Program-made: the position numbers and the translations under genes
Notes under the pieces: generated by a model
What the model saw: the letters and a program-made list of their open reading frames with translations, nothing else
The model's database searches: none
What the model was told of the DNA's origin: nothing
In this document: in pieces, positions 34,626-47,300 of the stretch
How positions within the stretch are numbered: the stretch's first letter is position 1
How the letters are laid out: each line of letters starts with the position of its first letter
Assembly (NCBI GenBank): GCA_947247005.1
Contig: OX365945.1
Location: 13,088,501 to 13,152,500 of the forward strand
DNA: 64,000 nt
Direction of reading: 5' to 3'
Origin: Spisula solida
Lineage: Eukaryota; Mollusca; Bivalvia; Venerida; Mactridae

Positions 34626-35084
34626 AAACTACATTTAAAATGCATGTTTGAAAGACATGTATCCAAGTTTGGTAAGTAACACAGCAATGTATTTACCTGT
34701 TCACTGTATTTCAGAGACAAAATTATACCAAGATCTTAAGAGCATCTTGTAACCTAAACATTTTTGCATTCCAAGGAGTCTGGCATTCACTGTATTTTTC
34801 AAATTTGTGTTTTCTTTTGTTAAAGTTAACAATAGTATGTATGTTATATAGTTGCCAAGCTTTTGTGTAACCATTGGTGTAAATATATGACTATAACGAT
34901 ATGTAAGCATACGACTAGTGACATAAATGACATATATATAACACCTTACTTGCGACTAACACATCCACTCAATCTACTCATTATACATGTGTTGATAAAA
35001 AACAGACTGAATTTTAGGGATCAAAATGTTTTGAAGAAATACAAAGAAACAAGGACCGTATTAAAAACACAGACGCAACCATGA

Positions 35085-35160
35085 TATTTATAGTAACAGA
35101 GGCAAACATGTATTTATAGTAACAGAGTCAAACATGCTATTTATAGTAACAAACAATATA
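35085..35160. repeat. ~27-bp tandem repeat, 3 units
   Basis: TATTTATAGTAACAGAG then CAAACATG repeats three times. Confidence 0.75.
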
Positions 35161-35329
35161 ATAATGTGCCCTAAATATTTGATCCCATTAAGTGAATTTA
35201 CATTCTAACTAGAATTTAAATTCCGATCAGTAATAAGAAACAATGTACTCAAAAAACTTTTAGGGAACTATGAGATCTACGCTTACAGCATATCAGGCAT
35301 ACATTCATAAAGACATAACCAACTTGTCC

Positions 35330-35400
35330 TACAGGCGCAACAAGGTTGTATCTCTATATTAGATGTAGTGAGATACAAACTTTTTGTGCCAAAGGGAGGG
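35330..35400. repeat. Hairpin repeat
   Basis: GCGCAACAAGGTTGTATCTC pairs imperfectly with GAGATACAAACTTTTTGTGC. A related hairpin is at 52376-52450. Around 35410-35720 lie dispersed CTTATTATTGAGGT-type repeats. Confidence 0.6.
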
Positions 35401-35729
35401 GTTTTACAACAGTTATACCTCAGACCACTTCAATAATAAGACCACACCTCAGAACTCAAGTCCCTACTCACTGTTCTGATCTTTAGTTAACCTTCATATC
35501 AGCACCACCTCAAAAGACAGAACACCCCATACACAAAACACCTCAAATTTAAGAACACAATTTCAAGTTGTCAAACTGATTTGTTCTTAATTCCGGTTCA
35601 ATACTAAGATCATCTTGATTAGAAGACCAGTTTCAAACAGATCTAGAGGTGGTCTTATTATTGAGGTTTACCTAAGTGTGATATTCAAGGTTTAACTATG
35701 TGTGATAATTGAGGTTTAACTATGTGTGA

Positions 35730-38399
35730 TAAAAGTTATTCTAACATTCGTACCTGGAAAAAATAATACAAATTCTCATCCATAAACATATTGGAAACTA
35801 TTTGACAAGATCATGCAAAATCTGTTCTAGTACTCACAAAAATACTCCAGCAACAATGAGTAGCTGCATATAGCTATAAACAACATGATTTGTTTTAAAT
35901 TAAGCATTTCCTCATATATCACAGATTAACAAACTTACTATGGTTTTGCTATTAAAGCAACAATGAGCACAGTTTACAATAAGCCATTTTGTTAATCACT
36001 ATAAAACTACCACATATACAATTTAACCCTCAATCTTTTTCAAATCAGATCCAGATTTTTTTACGGGTTTATGTCTGCTTCAGAGTACGTTACATTAAGG
36101 GTCACACCAAGTTAACCTTTTGTGTTTTCTATTTGTTAGCCTGTTAGCCAATGAAATCTTTTTAACAAAATTTTTAATGGAAACAATTTAAAAGATTTTT
36201 GTAACAACAAAACCATTTAAAACTTACCATATGCTGCTGTGCACAAAAATGAGATGTCCAAAATATCGTACCTAGCAGTTTTGAAGGTCAAAATTTATTG
36301 GCTTATCACAAGGTCACAACCTTTAGTATGCTGTTCCTTCATCAGAGCACAGCATAGCGGTACACATTTAGGGTCTGATTTTAATAAGATTGATAAAGTG
36401 CTGTTAGCCACAATATGTTGGAAATATATTAACAGTCGGCATAATTTTACATGATTTTTAAAACATTCAGTGACAGATTTCAACTTTATCATTTTTTCTT
36501 CTGAAGACAAAAATAGTAAAACATTTATCATACAAAATAAAACAGCTTTCTGTTAAATAAAGCAAGTGCTTCTAAAAAGAAGCTTGTTTAAAACTTTACA
36601 TTAATTACAGAAAACAGAACACATACTACCCCACAATTACGAAGACATTATTTGCTCTCACATATATTATCATTCAACGAAACATGCATTTAGTTGTCTA
36701 CACATAAATAACTTAAAATTAGTTAAACTATGTTAGTTAGACATCAATTAAAAGTTTATTTTTAAAACAACGTTGCTTTAAAACTTCAGACTGTAAAATT
36801 AACCGGGATAGAAATTGGAAATAAAATGATTGAACATATCATAAATAATGACCGCAAACATTCTTCGGAACTCGCCATAAATAACACGTCATAAAACAAT
36901 CATCATTCTGACAGATATAAAAGATTAAGATTTCATAATTTAATCATAATGACATGGTCGATGAAAAGCAACAAAAATAATAATAATAAAAACATGATAA
37001 AATTTGAAAAGTAAGAACATTGAAAAATGAAAATATCAAGAAAACCATGTTTTCAAACCAAGGGCCACAACTCTGCTGAAACTTGCTTCCAGCAAGATAA
37101 TAACAGCTTCATTAGCTGATAAACATTCTTGCCAAGTATAACGGCCATAGCTTAAAAAATATTTTTCAAGAATACCCCCAACACAAGAAATGTTGACGTT
37201 TCACTGCCAAATTCTCGGACAATCAAACACACATATCAGTTAGAAAATATGGTTAATAAAACATCATAAAATGTGAACAAAAATCAATAAAACAAGCTAT
37301 AGTTTAAGAAGTGTTAAAAAATCAAAAGAACACATTTATGATTTTCACAACAATAACAACAATGCAAAATGGTGATTTACATACAGAACAATGGTGTAAG
37401 TATAAGCCTGTAAAAGTTCATCAATCGGGAACGTTCCATTTCGACTTTATCAACATCTTCAGCAGACGACAACTGACCCATCTGTCATTCAACTGCATCA
37501 ATATACACAGCACATCTTTCGCAGTAATCTTAGCAAATTCATACTCTGTATTTTATAGCGATGATAATACAAGTTGAATACAATGTAATGGTTTTATGTT
37601 GATTCTCATCCAAGGCCATTATGAAGTAATTTCTAGATTATCATGCAAAATTTTCAAAAAATTTGAGTGGGTGAGAATTTTTATTTTGACCTTCAAAAAC
37701 TTGATTTCATACTGATTCTCTCTTTTTTCTTAGGTTTGGATCATAATACCATATATAGACTGTTACCATGGAAAGGTTTCTTTTTAAAATTATAAATAAC
37801 GAAGTTCAGGTCAGTGTGAAAACGTAGTTCAAGCTGACAAGCAGACGGTCAAAGGGATGATAATCTAGGAATTTATTTATCTCGGCCTAAGATAAAAAGT
37901 TTAAGAACACTGACTGAGTAGCCACGACGACTAAACAGTCAGAAAAAGGTGAAGAGATACCCAAAGCAGAAGTGTGTGATAAAACAACGCATTAATGTGA
38001 CAAAAAGATGCTCAAATACCATAAAGTATTGGTATGTCAAACTTTGGAAAATGTTAGTAAAATTGTTAACCCAATAAGTCCACTGTAAAAACTGAAATCC
38101 AGAACACGATTTTTATCACATGAAAGAACAAAATATGCCAAACTGTGGATAACTGACATTTTGTCTTCGAAGACAAATAACCTACAGTTACTCTTCAATA
38201 GTAATTGACAAGATTTGACATGAAATGTCCAGGAATTCTTAAAAAACAAAAATTAACAAAAATCATTAACTTTTGGCACATTGCCAAAGCATCCAACAAT
38301 AGTTTCAGACACCAAGACAGATCACAATAGCTTATGACACACATTTTGGAAGAGAGTAGTCCATAAAAACATCGCCAGACAACACTACAGTTCTCAGCC
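35730..38399. other. No gene recognised; lower end of the acyltransferase gene (3' UTR and flank)
   Basis: This is AT-rich sequence with no coding exon found on either strand. The 3' UTR of the minus-strand acyltransferase must begin at 38399 and run to lower coordinates. The first AATAAA on that strand is at about 37872. Confidence 0.5.
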
Positions 38400-41300
38400 T
38401 CAATCTAGGAGAGTTTTCATCTCACTCAAGGAGTCAAGAATGGCGTCGGCCATCTTGTGAGCAGATGTCTCTGTGGAATACTTGTTGCTCGTCACATGGA
38501 ATAAGACTGAAATAAAGATGGATAAATACTTCAAATAAAAGCCAGTTTAGCCTGCACATTTATCAACATAAATCGTAACCAAATATTGGATGCATGGTTT
38601 CCAAAGGAGTAGACATTTTCTAAGTCTAATGTATTTTATACCAATTTTTCACGACTTTTTACTTCAGACTACTTTGTCTATAAATCTTCTCCCCAGTTTT
38701 GCCTGCATGCAATACACACTTGCCACCAATTCTTGAGTTTTCACAGTGGGTAAGAGTTTCAATAAGCAGTTATGTCCCAGGAATAATTTACACTGGTTTA
38801 GTTGGTTAACTAAAATACATGTATGCATATTATGCGACAGTCAGATGTCCACGCTCATTCTTCAACAAACAATATGGTAGCACTATATCTGCCTACATAA
38901 AGGTTGATCAAGAGAGGGACCATTGTATTAGTAAATCTTGTGTAATGAAATAATAACTTACTCATTTCTTCACCGACAATGATGTATGACACACCATAAC
39001 CATCAGGGTTGACTGGAGAAAAGCCACCTCCTAAACATGAAGATTCCATCTTCCAAATATCAGTGTATTTAGTCGGTGTCTGTGATGTACTCAGCACATC
39101 CAGCATGAACATATTCTGTAAATATGACCAGGTATTCAATAAAAGTAGCCTTAAAGCATTGAAAAACTTTAATCAAAACTTCAACTTTAATGTGGTTACT
39201 TGTCAAAATCAGCAAGCAAACAATGACTAACGAGGGTGAAAACTGTACATGCATGTAGTGTGAATCAAGTCTTTACAAACTCATAAAATTGTCTCTTGTC
39301 AAAACAACATTAATTACAGTAAAACATTAAATTAAATTTATTTAATTCAACATCACAATTATAAAGACACCACTTTAAAAATTAGTTCATCCTGGTAATA
39401 GACCACCTCAAAATTAATAAGATTATTTTCAAGTCCATTTTCACAATTTTGCTTTATCAGGGGTGTTGACAAGAGTAAAATATCCTGAAAATCATTGGCG
39501 GCTAACCATTTTTACTAAACAAGAAGCCTTCAAGTTCAACCACATTGTTTTCATATTTGTCTTAATTTGTATCGAATAAAATCAATCAATGCAGATGAAA
39601 TTGACCATAACTTTGCCATTACTTGAGATATTTTAGTCAAATAAATTTTTTGTTGGTCAGAAATCATAGCTCTGTCAGGATAGATAAATCCAGAATTCAA
39701 GATTAATCAGAAATATTGTCACCCCTGTTTTTTGTTATATCTTTCTCTTACCTTGTTCATGAATAAAGCCGGCATTTCCAATCCAAGCTCTTTGCATACA
39801 GCATACATTCCAAACATATGTCTGTCCCAACCTTGACCGCAGATAGCTTCATTCTTCACCTTGGTTTGAGCATTAATAGCTCTCTTCAATAGGAGGATTT
39901 TTTGTTCACGAGTTGTCGTCTTCATACTGGACATAGCTTTACACCAAGCTACGGATGATTCCGTCACAGGTCGAATGGTCTCTGTACGACCTCCGGCAAA
40001 TAACCTACAATATATCTGTATATTTTAGTCACTGAAACTTGTCATTTTAGCTGTTCTACATTTGTTATCTTTATACTCGTGTTATATAGTATAAAAGCTC
40101 ATCTGAGCTTAAGCTCATCTGAGTTTATGGTATCTGTTGCCAACTCAAAATAAAATTTATCTTATCTTATCAACAATGATTTATGAGGTTTGACATGGAG
40201 CTCTTTGAAAAGGAGCTACTATTGTCTCCAAGTTAGTCTTAATATATGCAATGAAATGTTTCCTAATTTTGTCTCTTAAAACCTATTTTTTTACATATCT
40301 TTATTTTCTTTTATTGTTTGATAATTTTAAAGAATTCTCAGTTACACACTGATTTCTGTTTTTCAAGCTTATGGCTAACATACTTTCTGAGAGATGTGTG
40401 ACAATAAATGTTGAGATTTTCATGCAACTAATTTTTTAAAAATTTGTTTACATTGCTAATGCCAAGGTCCCACTGAGGAATTCCTCATCGGCGATGTTCT
40501 CTCGGTTTCTTCAGGTTCATACCATCATCATGGTTCCTTTCTATATCACAATTGTCTCATGACTTCCCTGAAGCTTCCCCTAGACGACAAGAAACCTGTT
40601 CCCGATGTCCTCATAACTCATTAATGTACATCAGGAGTACATCGGCGAGGCAAAAAATGCTCAGTGGGACCTAGGCTTCAACTATGCAGAAATGTACTCA
40701 CCTTGTGGAAGCTGATTCGTAAGTTTTCACACATTTTCTCGTCAATTTATAGTAAGCAAGCTGAATGGCCATCTAATAAATAAAAATTGCATTAAATCAT
40801 ATGATACCATATTTAATATAAGACTACCTTGATGGATCATGGATCATTTACTGTTTGAGGCACAAGTTATTTATAATAAATTGTCCTGAAAAAAAAGATT
40901 TTCCAACAAGGACCATAAATTTGGTTCCAGTAAAAAGTACACACTTCATAGAAAGCAAGAAATGGGAGGGAGTCCCTATACTACTCTAAACACAAGATTG
41001 TTATATTTTGAGTACTCATTTTTTTCCATAACTTAAGCATAGTATAATATGTTTATTTCATGACTTCACAAAATAACAAACAACAATAAAACAACAACAT
41101 TGGGATCAATTATAAGACGTTTAATTAACTGACATTATAACTATATTTTGATTTTTATAGCATACACATGTTTATAAGGTGGATGATATGATGGCTGCAA
41201 TGAACTAACCTAGCTGAGATATGCTATAAATAGTACAAATATGTATGAGGGGTACCATAAACACTAATCTAAATCTCTGGCAAGACTTTCAAGCAGAAAT

Positions 41301-44300
41301 TGATTAATCACATAAATACCGTGATTTTTCATGTGAGAACAAATGACGGACAATGTTCTCCAACATGTGTGATAACAAAAGCTTGATGTCACCATTTCTA
41401 ATGTTGTTTTGACTCGGTAACAATGTAAATGAGATATAAAGAATCCACCACTCGTCTTTGGAATCAACATTTCTTAAACTCGTCACAAAAACAAATTATT
41501 AAGCTAGCCAAAAGCTTGCTTAATAACCTGTGTTTTCTAGACTCGTTTAAGAAATGTTGATCTCCAAAGACAATCCATGACGGATCCTATATATATATAT
41601 ACCTGTAAGTATCCATCAGGGCTCAACCTCTTCTTTTTGATGTAACCTTTACCATACTCGGCAAACACTGTTCTTAACATAAACCCACCAGCCTGTGTAT
41701 AATATAATATATATATATCAGTCAATGATAGAGACTACCCAGCAACATTATACAAACACTGCGTTAACCTGTCCTGAGAAACTATACTGAGCTATTCAAG
41801 TACCATGCTTAACAACTTTGGTGTGAAATAGCCTGGATTTGAATCTGCCCTTCATAAAGCAGACTTTCTATTCAATACACCGCTGAAATTATTATTAACC
41901 TTTTATTGTTTACTAAATACTATTGAAGCATCTTGCCACCTTGGTCATGATTATTACATTTTGATACCAGTCCACTTTATGTCCCATTCCATTTCACAGT
42001 TGTACAGCATTGACATAAACCAGTATGCCAGAGATCGTTTAGTTGGTAAGACGTCAATTTCAGAGATCTCTCATACGTTTGGTACATGTACCTATGGTTT
42101 TTTTGTATCATAAAGTTGTACATAATCTGGAAATAGAGGTCATCATACAATAAATTTAATTTAAGCATAAATGAAATAAATAAAAAACCAATTCCTACCA
42201 GTTTCTGAAAGTTCACTTGAGATTCTGTAAGTTCCTGTTCAAATGGGTCCAGATCCCATTCAAGTCTGAAAAATAGGGGACAGCAATTCTTATTAATTTG
42301 GGTATTAGTGTAGGAGAAATGATTTTCGTTTCATGTTTATTTCAATGAGAAAAAAAGAGAACCAAAACCATCCTACTTGTTCAACAAAATTTAATACATC
42401 AACATCGAAATTCAATGAAAAACTGGTTTCTAAACGTAACTGTGCAAACTGGGTTCCAGCAAAATTAAAACCCTATGTGCATAACTTGACACCCTGTAAA
42501 ATATTCATGTATATCATCCTGAGGATCTACGGAGGCATGATGCCCAATCCCGAAAATAAGATGCTAGTCTGTTTTAGGTGCCATTAACACACATCTCATA
42601 TCAAACCTATGTCTCAAACATGACCATAACTCAGCCAATACTCTGATTTTCACGTATCAATTAACTTTTATTTTGTGTAGAAAAGTTCATTTTTCTTTTG
42701 CTGGATTTCTGGATTATACCGGAAGTGTAGGACCTTTGTGATTTTGTGACAAAATAGACAGCATTCCTATAAACTTTATATAATACTAACCACCCAACCT
42801 AGTCAACAGTGCTGCAATAAGGTTACAAAATGTTACTATATTAGAATAGAATGGCAACATACTTGATTGGCTGACTGAGTTTCTTCAGCTGTTCACTGGA
42901 TGCTATATCAACAGATCCCTCGTTATTGTAAGATTCCATAGCCAGCACATACTCCCACATTCTGGCTGCATACTGTAATATAACATAAACATATGATTGT
43001 ACAATCAAACATAAATTATGCAATCAGCTTTCCCCATCGTCTAGGGAGTACATTTACTCAGGAATTCAATGCAATCTGGTTTTTCTGCACTTATCCTGCG
43101 GTACAGTGGTACCTCTCTTGAGCGACATTTGTGGGAGACAGAAAGAGTGTTTGTTGTAGAGAGGGAGCCGTTGTGGAGAGGGATTGTACTTCTAACTGAC
43201 TGGTGCATAAATAGCATGATTTAACCTCCAAAATATGTACATGATGTACACAAACAGCGTGTCATAATTAGTAAAGATGAATACAGTGTATTGAGGTTGC
43301 TATCTCCTGACCAGATTATGATTTTATTAATTCTATAAAAGTAAATTATTTCGCCGATTTTGCCATGAAAATAAGTACTGACTACATGTACATGTATACA
43401 AAATTACAGAATGTTTGTGTACACCAATTTACATACATGACAGTCCGGATCGGACGGGCTTCAGGAGGGGGGGATTTTGAATGTCGTTTAAAGGAGGGAG
43501 TCGTTTGAGAGAGGTGACGTTACGAGAGGGAACACTGTATACTCAACTTTTACTGCTACTAATTTGTGATGCCATTCAATAAATATTCATATATGGACAA
43601 TTGAAAACAGGTTTGATGCTTATTTAAATCCAAATAGCATTAGCAATGGATACGGTAAATATTATTCCTAACTCGTGTATATTAGAGGGAAACCATAGAC
43701 TTTCCTGATTACATCTATTAGGTAATAAAAGACTAGCCTTTTAGAAGATCTATAAAAAATGACCAAAGAATCGTATTTTAAAAAGTGTCAGTTTATAAGT
43801 TTTGTTTGGTGTATATTATTATTACAATAGTATGTGGAAAAACAAGACTGCGTTCAATAAATGCTTATGCCCCCATGGAAGCCTTGTCGATAAAAAAACT
43901 AAGTCAATCAGGGGCCATAATTCAGTTAAAATGTTGGATAGTGTTACATGGCTTTGATAATGTAAGGGGCTTATTATGGTTAACAAGTATGCCAAGTTTG
44001 AAGGTAACGTCTTGATGGACATGATGTAAGACGAAACGGTCAATTTGGGTTAACCAAGAATTGGACACTTAATAAGTCTAAGTCCAAAATTAGGTCGATG
44101 TGAAGGTCAAAATGAGGTGAGTTGATATCAGGGATGGGTACAATTACAATTATAATTTAATTAATTATAATTAATTACACTTTTTCAAATAATTGAAAAT
44201 AATGATTAATTATGCCCAAATTCAATTATTTTAATTGTAATTAATTAATTACACAATCATAAAAGACATATAATGGTCAATTAAATTCAATTAATCTCAA

Positions 44301-47300
44301 TTATTTGTACATGACCTATATCACAAAAATACCCCTAAATAGACAAAAATGATTCCCTTTTCACACATTTTGATAATCTTTTCTGAGGTGATAAATGCTA
44401 ATACCGGTACACATGTCACTGATTTCTAATGTTAAGTTACTATTGATATAGCCTCAAGGTACATAAATTACACTAAGGAATGTGTTGGTTGTTCTGTTGA
44501 CTAATCCATGTATATAATGTCATTTTGTATATTTATGAATTCTTTATTTCTGTTGTATTTTAATGTACAGGCATAAAACATTAATTTGTTTGTATATATT
44601 TATAAAAAATCATCCATGTTTGAATACACTATTTTAAAGCATTTAAAATTGAATACTATTTATTAAATCAGAATTTTGTACCTAACAATAACAAAACTTA
44701 ATGGTTTTATAACAACTTGCAACTGTTCAGATAAATAAATTTCCAAGTTAAATGCAATTTGCAGTGTATTTTGCAAGGACTTGTATTCTCATTCACTGAA
44801 ACATTTCTTTGTGATTATCAGCATGATCAATTTATGTTTAAACATTGTCATATATGTTCCAAGATCCGATCTTAGATCGTGAGTCATATTTGTAAATGTC
44901 TTATTCCGCCATTTTATAAAAATAATTAATTACTTTGTCCAAAATAATTGTAATTAATTTATTAATTTTTTAAAATGCATGTAATGTAATTGTAATTTAA
45001 TTGGAAAATGTCCAATTTAATTGTAATTAATTAATACTTTTTAAAATAATGGTACCCATCTCTGGTTGATATAGGTGTGTGGAGAATATTCAAATACAAC
45101 ATCCATGCAAGTATGAAAGCTTTGTAGCAATCAATATTGATAATAGACGAAACTGTCAATTTGGCTTAGCCACAAATTTGGCCTTTCAATAAGTCTAAGT
45201 CCAAAATAAGGTCAAGGTGAAGGTCAAAATGAGGTTAGGTGATACAGGTGAGTGGAGATTGTTCATATACAGCGTCCATGCAAGTATGGAAGCTTTGTAG
45301 CAAGCCATTATAATGCTAGAAGACACAGTCAATTTGGGTTAACCAGATGGACGAACGGACGGTCAAACTGACTGGTGAATCACTATATGTCTCCCGATCT
45401 ATCGATACGGGGGCATAACAAAGGGAGAGAACCCACAACAAGATGGTTTCTATGAAGTAATAGATTGGTATGAAAGTTAAGCTTACCGTAGCATCTCCAC
45501 ATGAATGTTCAGCATTGATACCAGCTCTACCATTCTGATATATGATATATTGTAGAGCTTTGTCAAAATATCTGTGAAATAGAACACAAACCAATGTTAA
45601 AACTCATACATACATGCCAGATCTCCTGCATCATGCGTGAGTCTCCTGCATTTGAGACTCTACTCCTGCATGATCAGAGGCCAATTTATCAAATCTCACG
45701 CATTTCATGGACAAACCAGAATCTGACATTTTTGTTTCCATTATGGAAATGATGACAAATATTAGTTTTAATTGCTACATGAAGCATGCATGGTATTGTC
45801 ATCAAATTAAGATCAGTGAAAACAGCATATAAACTTAAATACTTTTAAGTCTAAAGTTTCAGCAAGGAAAATCTCCTGCATTTTAATAAAACCTCCTGCA
45901 TTTCCATCACCAATCTCACGCAAAGGGGTCTGCGAAACATGGCATGTATGCTCATATGTGACTTGGCTGTGATCCTGTGGTTTGTACGCTGGGTTTGTAT
46001 TGTAACCAAAGGCTCGCTTAATAAGCTGGGTTTTCTAAACTCGTTTATGAAATGTTGATCTCCACAGACAACTCATGATGGATCCTATATGTACTATGTT
46101 TTATGTTGGTACAACGATATTGAAACTGGCACATCTTCTGCGTCAAGCATTATTCTCTAAAAATCTTAAATGACATTTTTTGGGTGTAGTTGCCAATATG
46201 CAAAAATAGCAAAAGTAAAATGAAGACATTAAGGTTACTACAAGTACAATTACCTTGAAGTAAATTTTAGTAAAACATACCTGTTTGGTCCGTGACCGGT
46301 CATTGTAAATGTAGCCTCTTCATCCAAAGTCTATAAACAAACATAATAACAATTGGTTCACTAACTGTCTATACATGATAATAGGTTCAATCTACTCATG
46401 ATAATACGGTCAAGTACTGACCATAGATACCCTAATTACTGATTATCACAAACAACAACAGATGTTTATGCTATGGTAACAAAGCTTGTACATTATCCGT
46501 ACGAACTTATCAACTCGTACGAGTTCACAATTTTTGAAATACGTGGGTAGATCCAAAAGTAATGTCACTGTTCCCATTGTGTGCTTGTTTATGGGCGTAG
46601 GTTCATGAAAACGATATCAAATAGTGCAGTAATTCATTTCTGATTAACATGAAACGTGCTGCACTATTTGATTATCATAATTGAATTGTATAAACATTCA
46701 AAATATATCAATGACGTCATGTCGCCGCACATGAAAATAACGGTAAGTTTTCATAATCATATCAATTTTCTTTCATACATTATTTTAAAATATAAATCGC
46801 CAAATCGGACGACAATTATCTGACGTAACCTTACAACTGCCTACTGTCTGCTGCTGAACTTTCAGTGGCGTCACTCAATTTTAAAGCAATAAACGATCAA
46901 CAAACTAATTACTAGAGATGTAAACGGTTAACCGGTTAACCGTTCGAACGTTCGGTTATCGGTTAGCAAAATCGCTAACCGGTTAATCGAAAAAGGAGAA
47001 ATTTAAATAAATTTTAAAATAAAAATATTGAAACAATATCGAGAAATTCGCCGACAAGTTTCACCCATCGAAGGTGCGAACGCTCGTCCAAAGGGGGTCA
47101 TGATCTATAATCCACAATTAACAGTTTGACACGTATTCCGTTAATTTCATATGGTAGTCGGGACTAGTTTGTTGACCGACGTTGTTTTTCACACATTCGG
47201 CAAGCACACGTAATTTAATATTAATTGGAGGCAGTTTAATGCTTTACTCGAGGCCGAAATCCGTCCTTTGATGCTTTAACTGAGTGTTTATTAAAATGTA

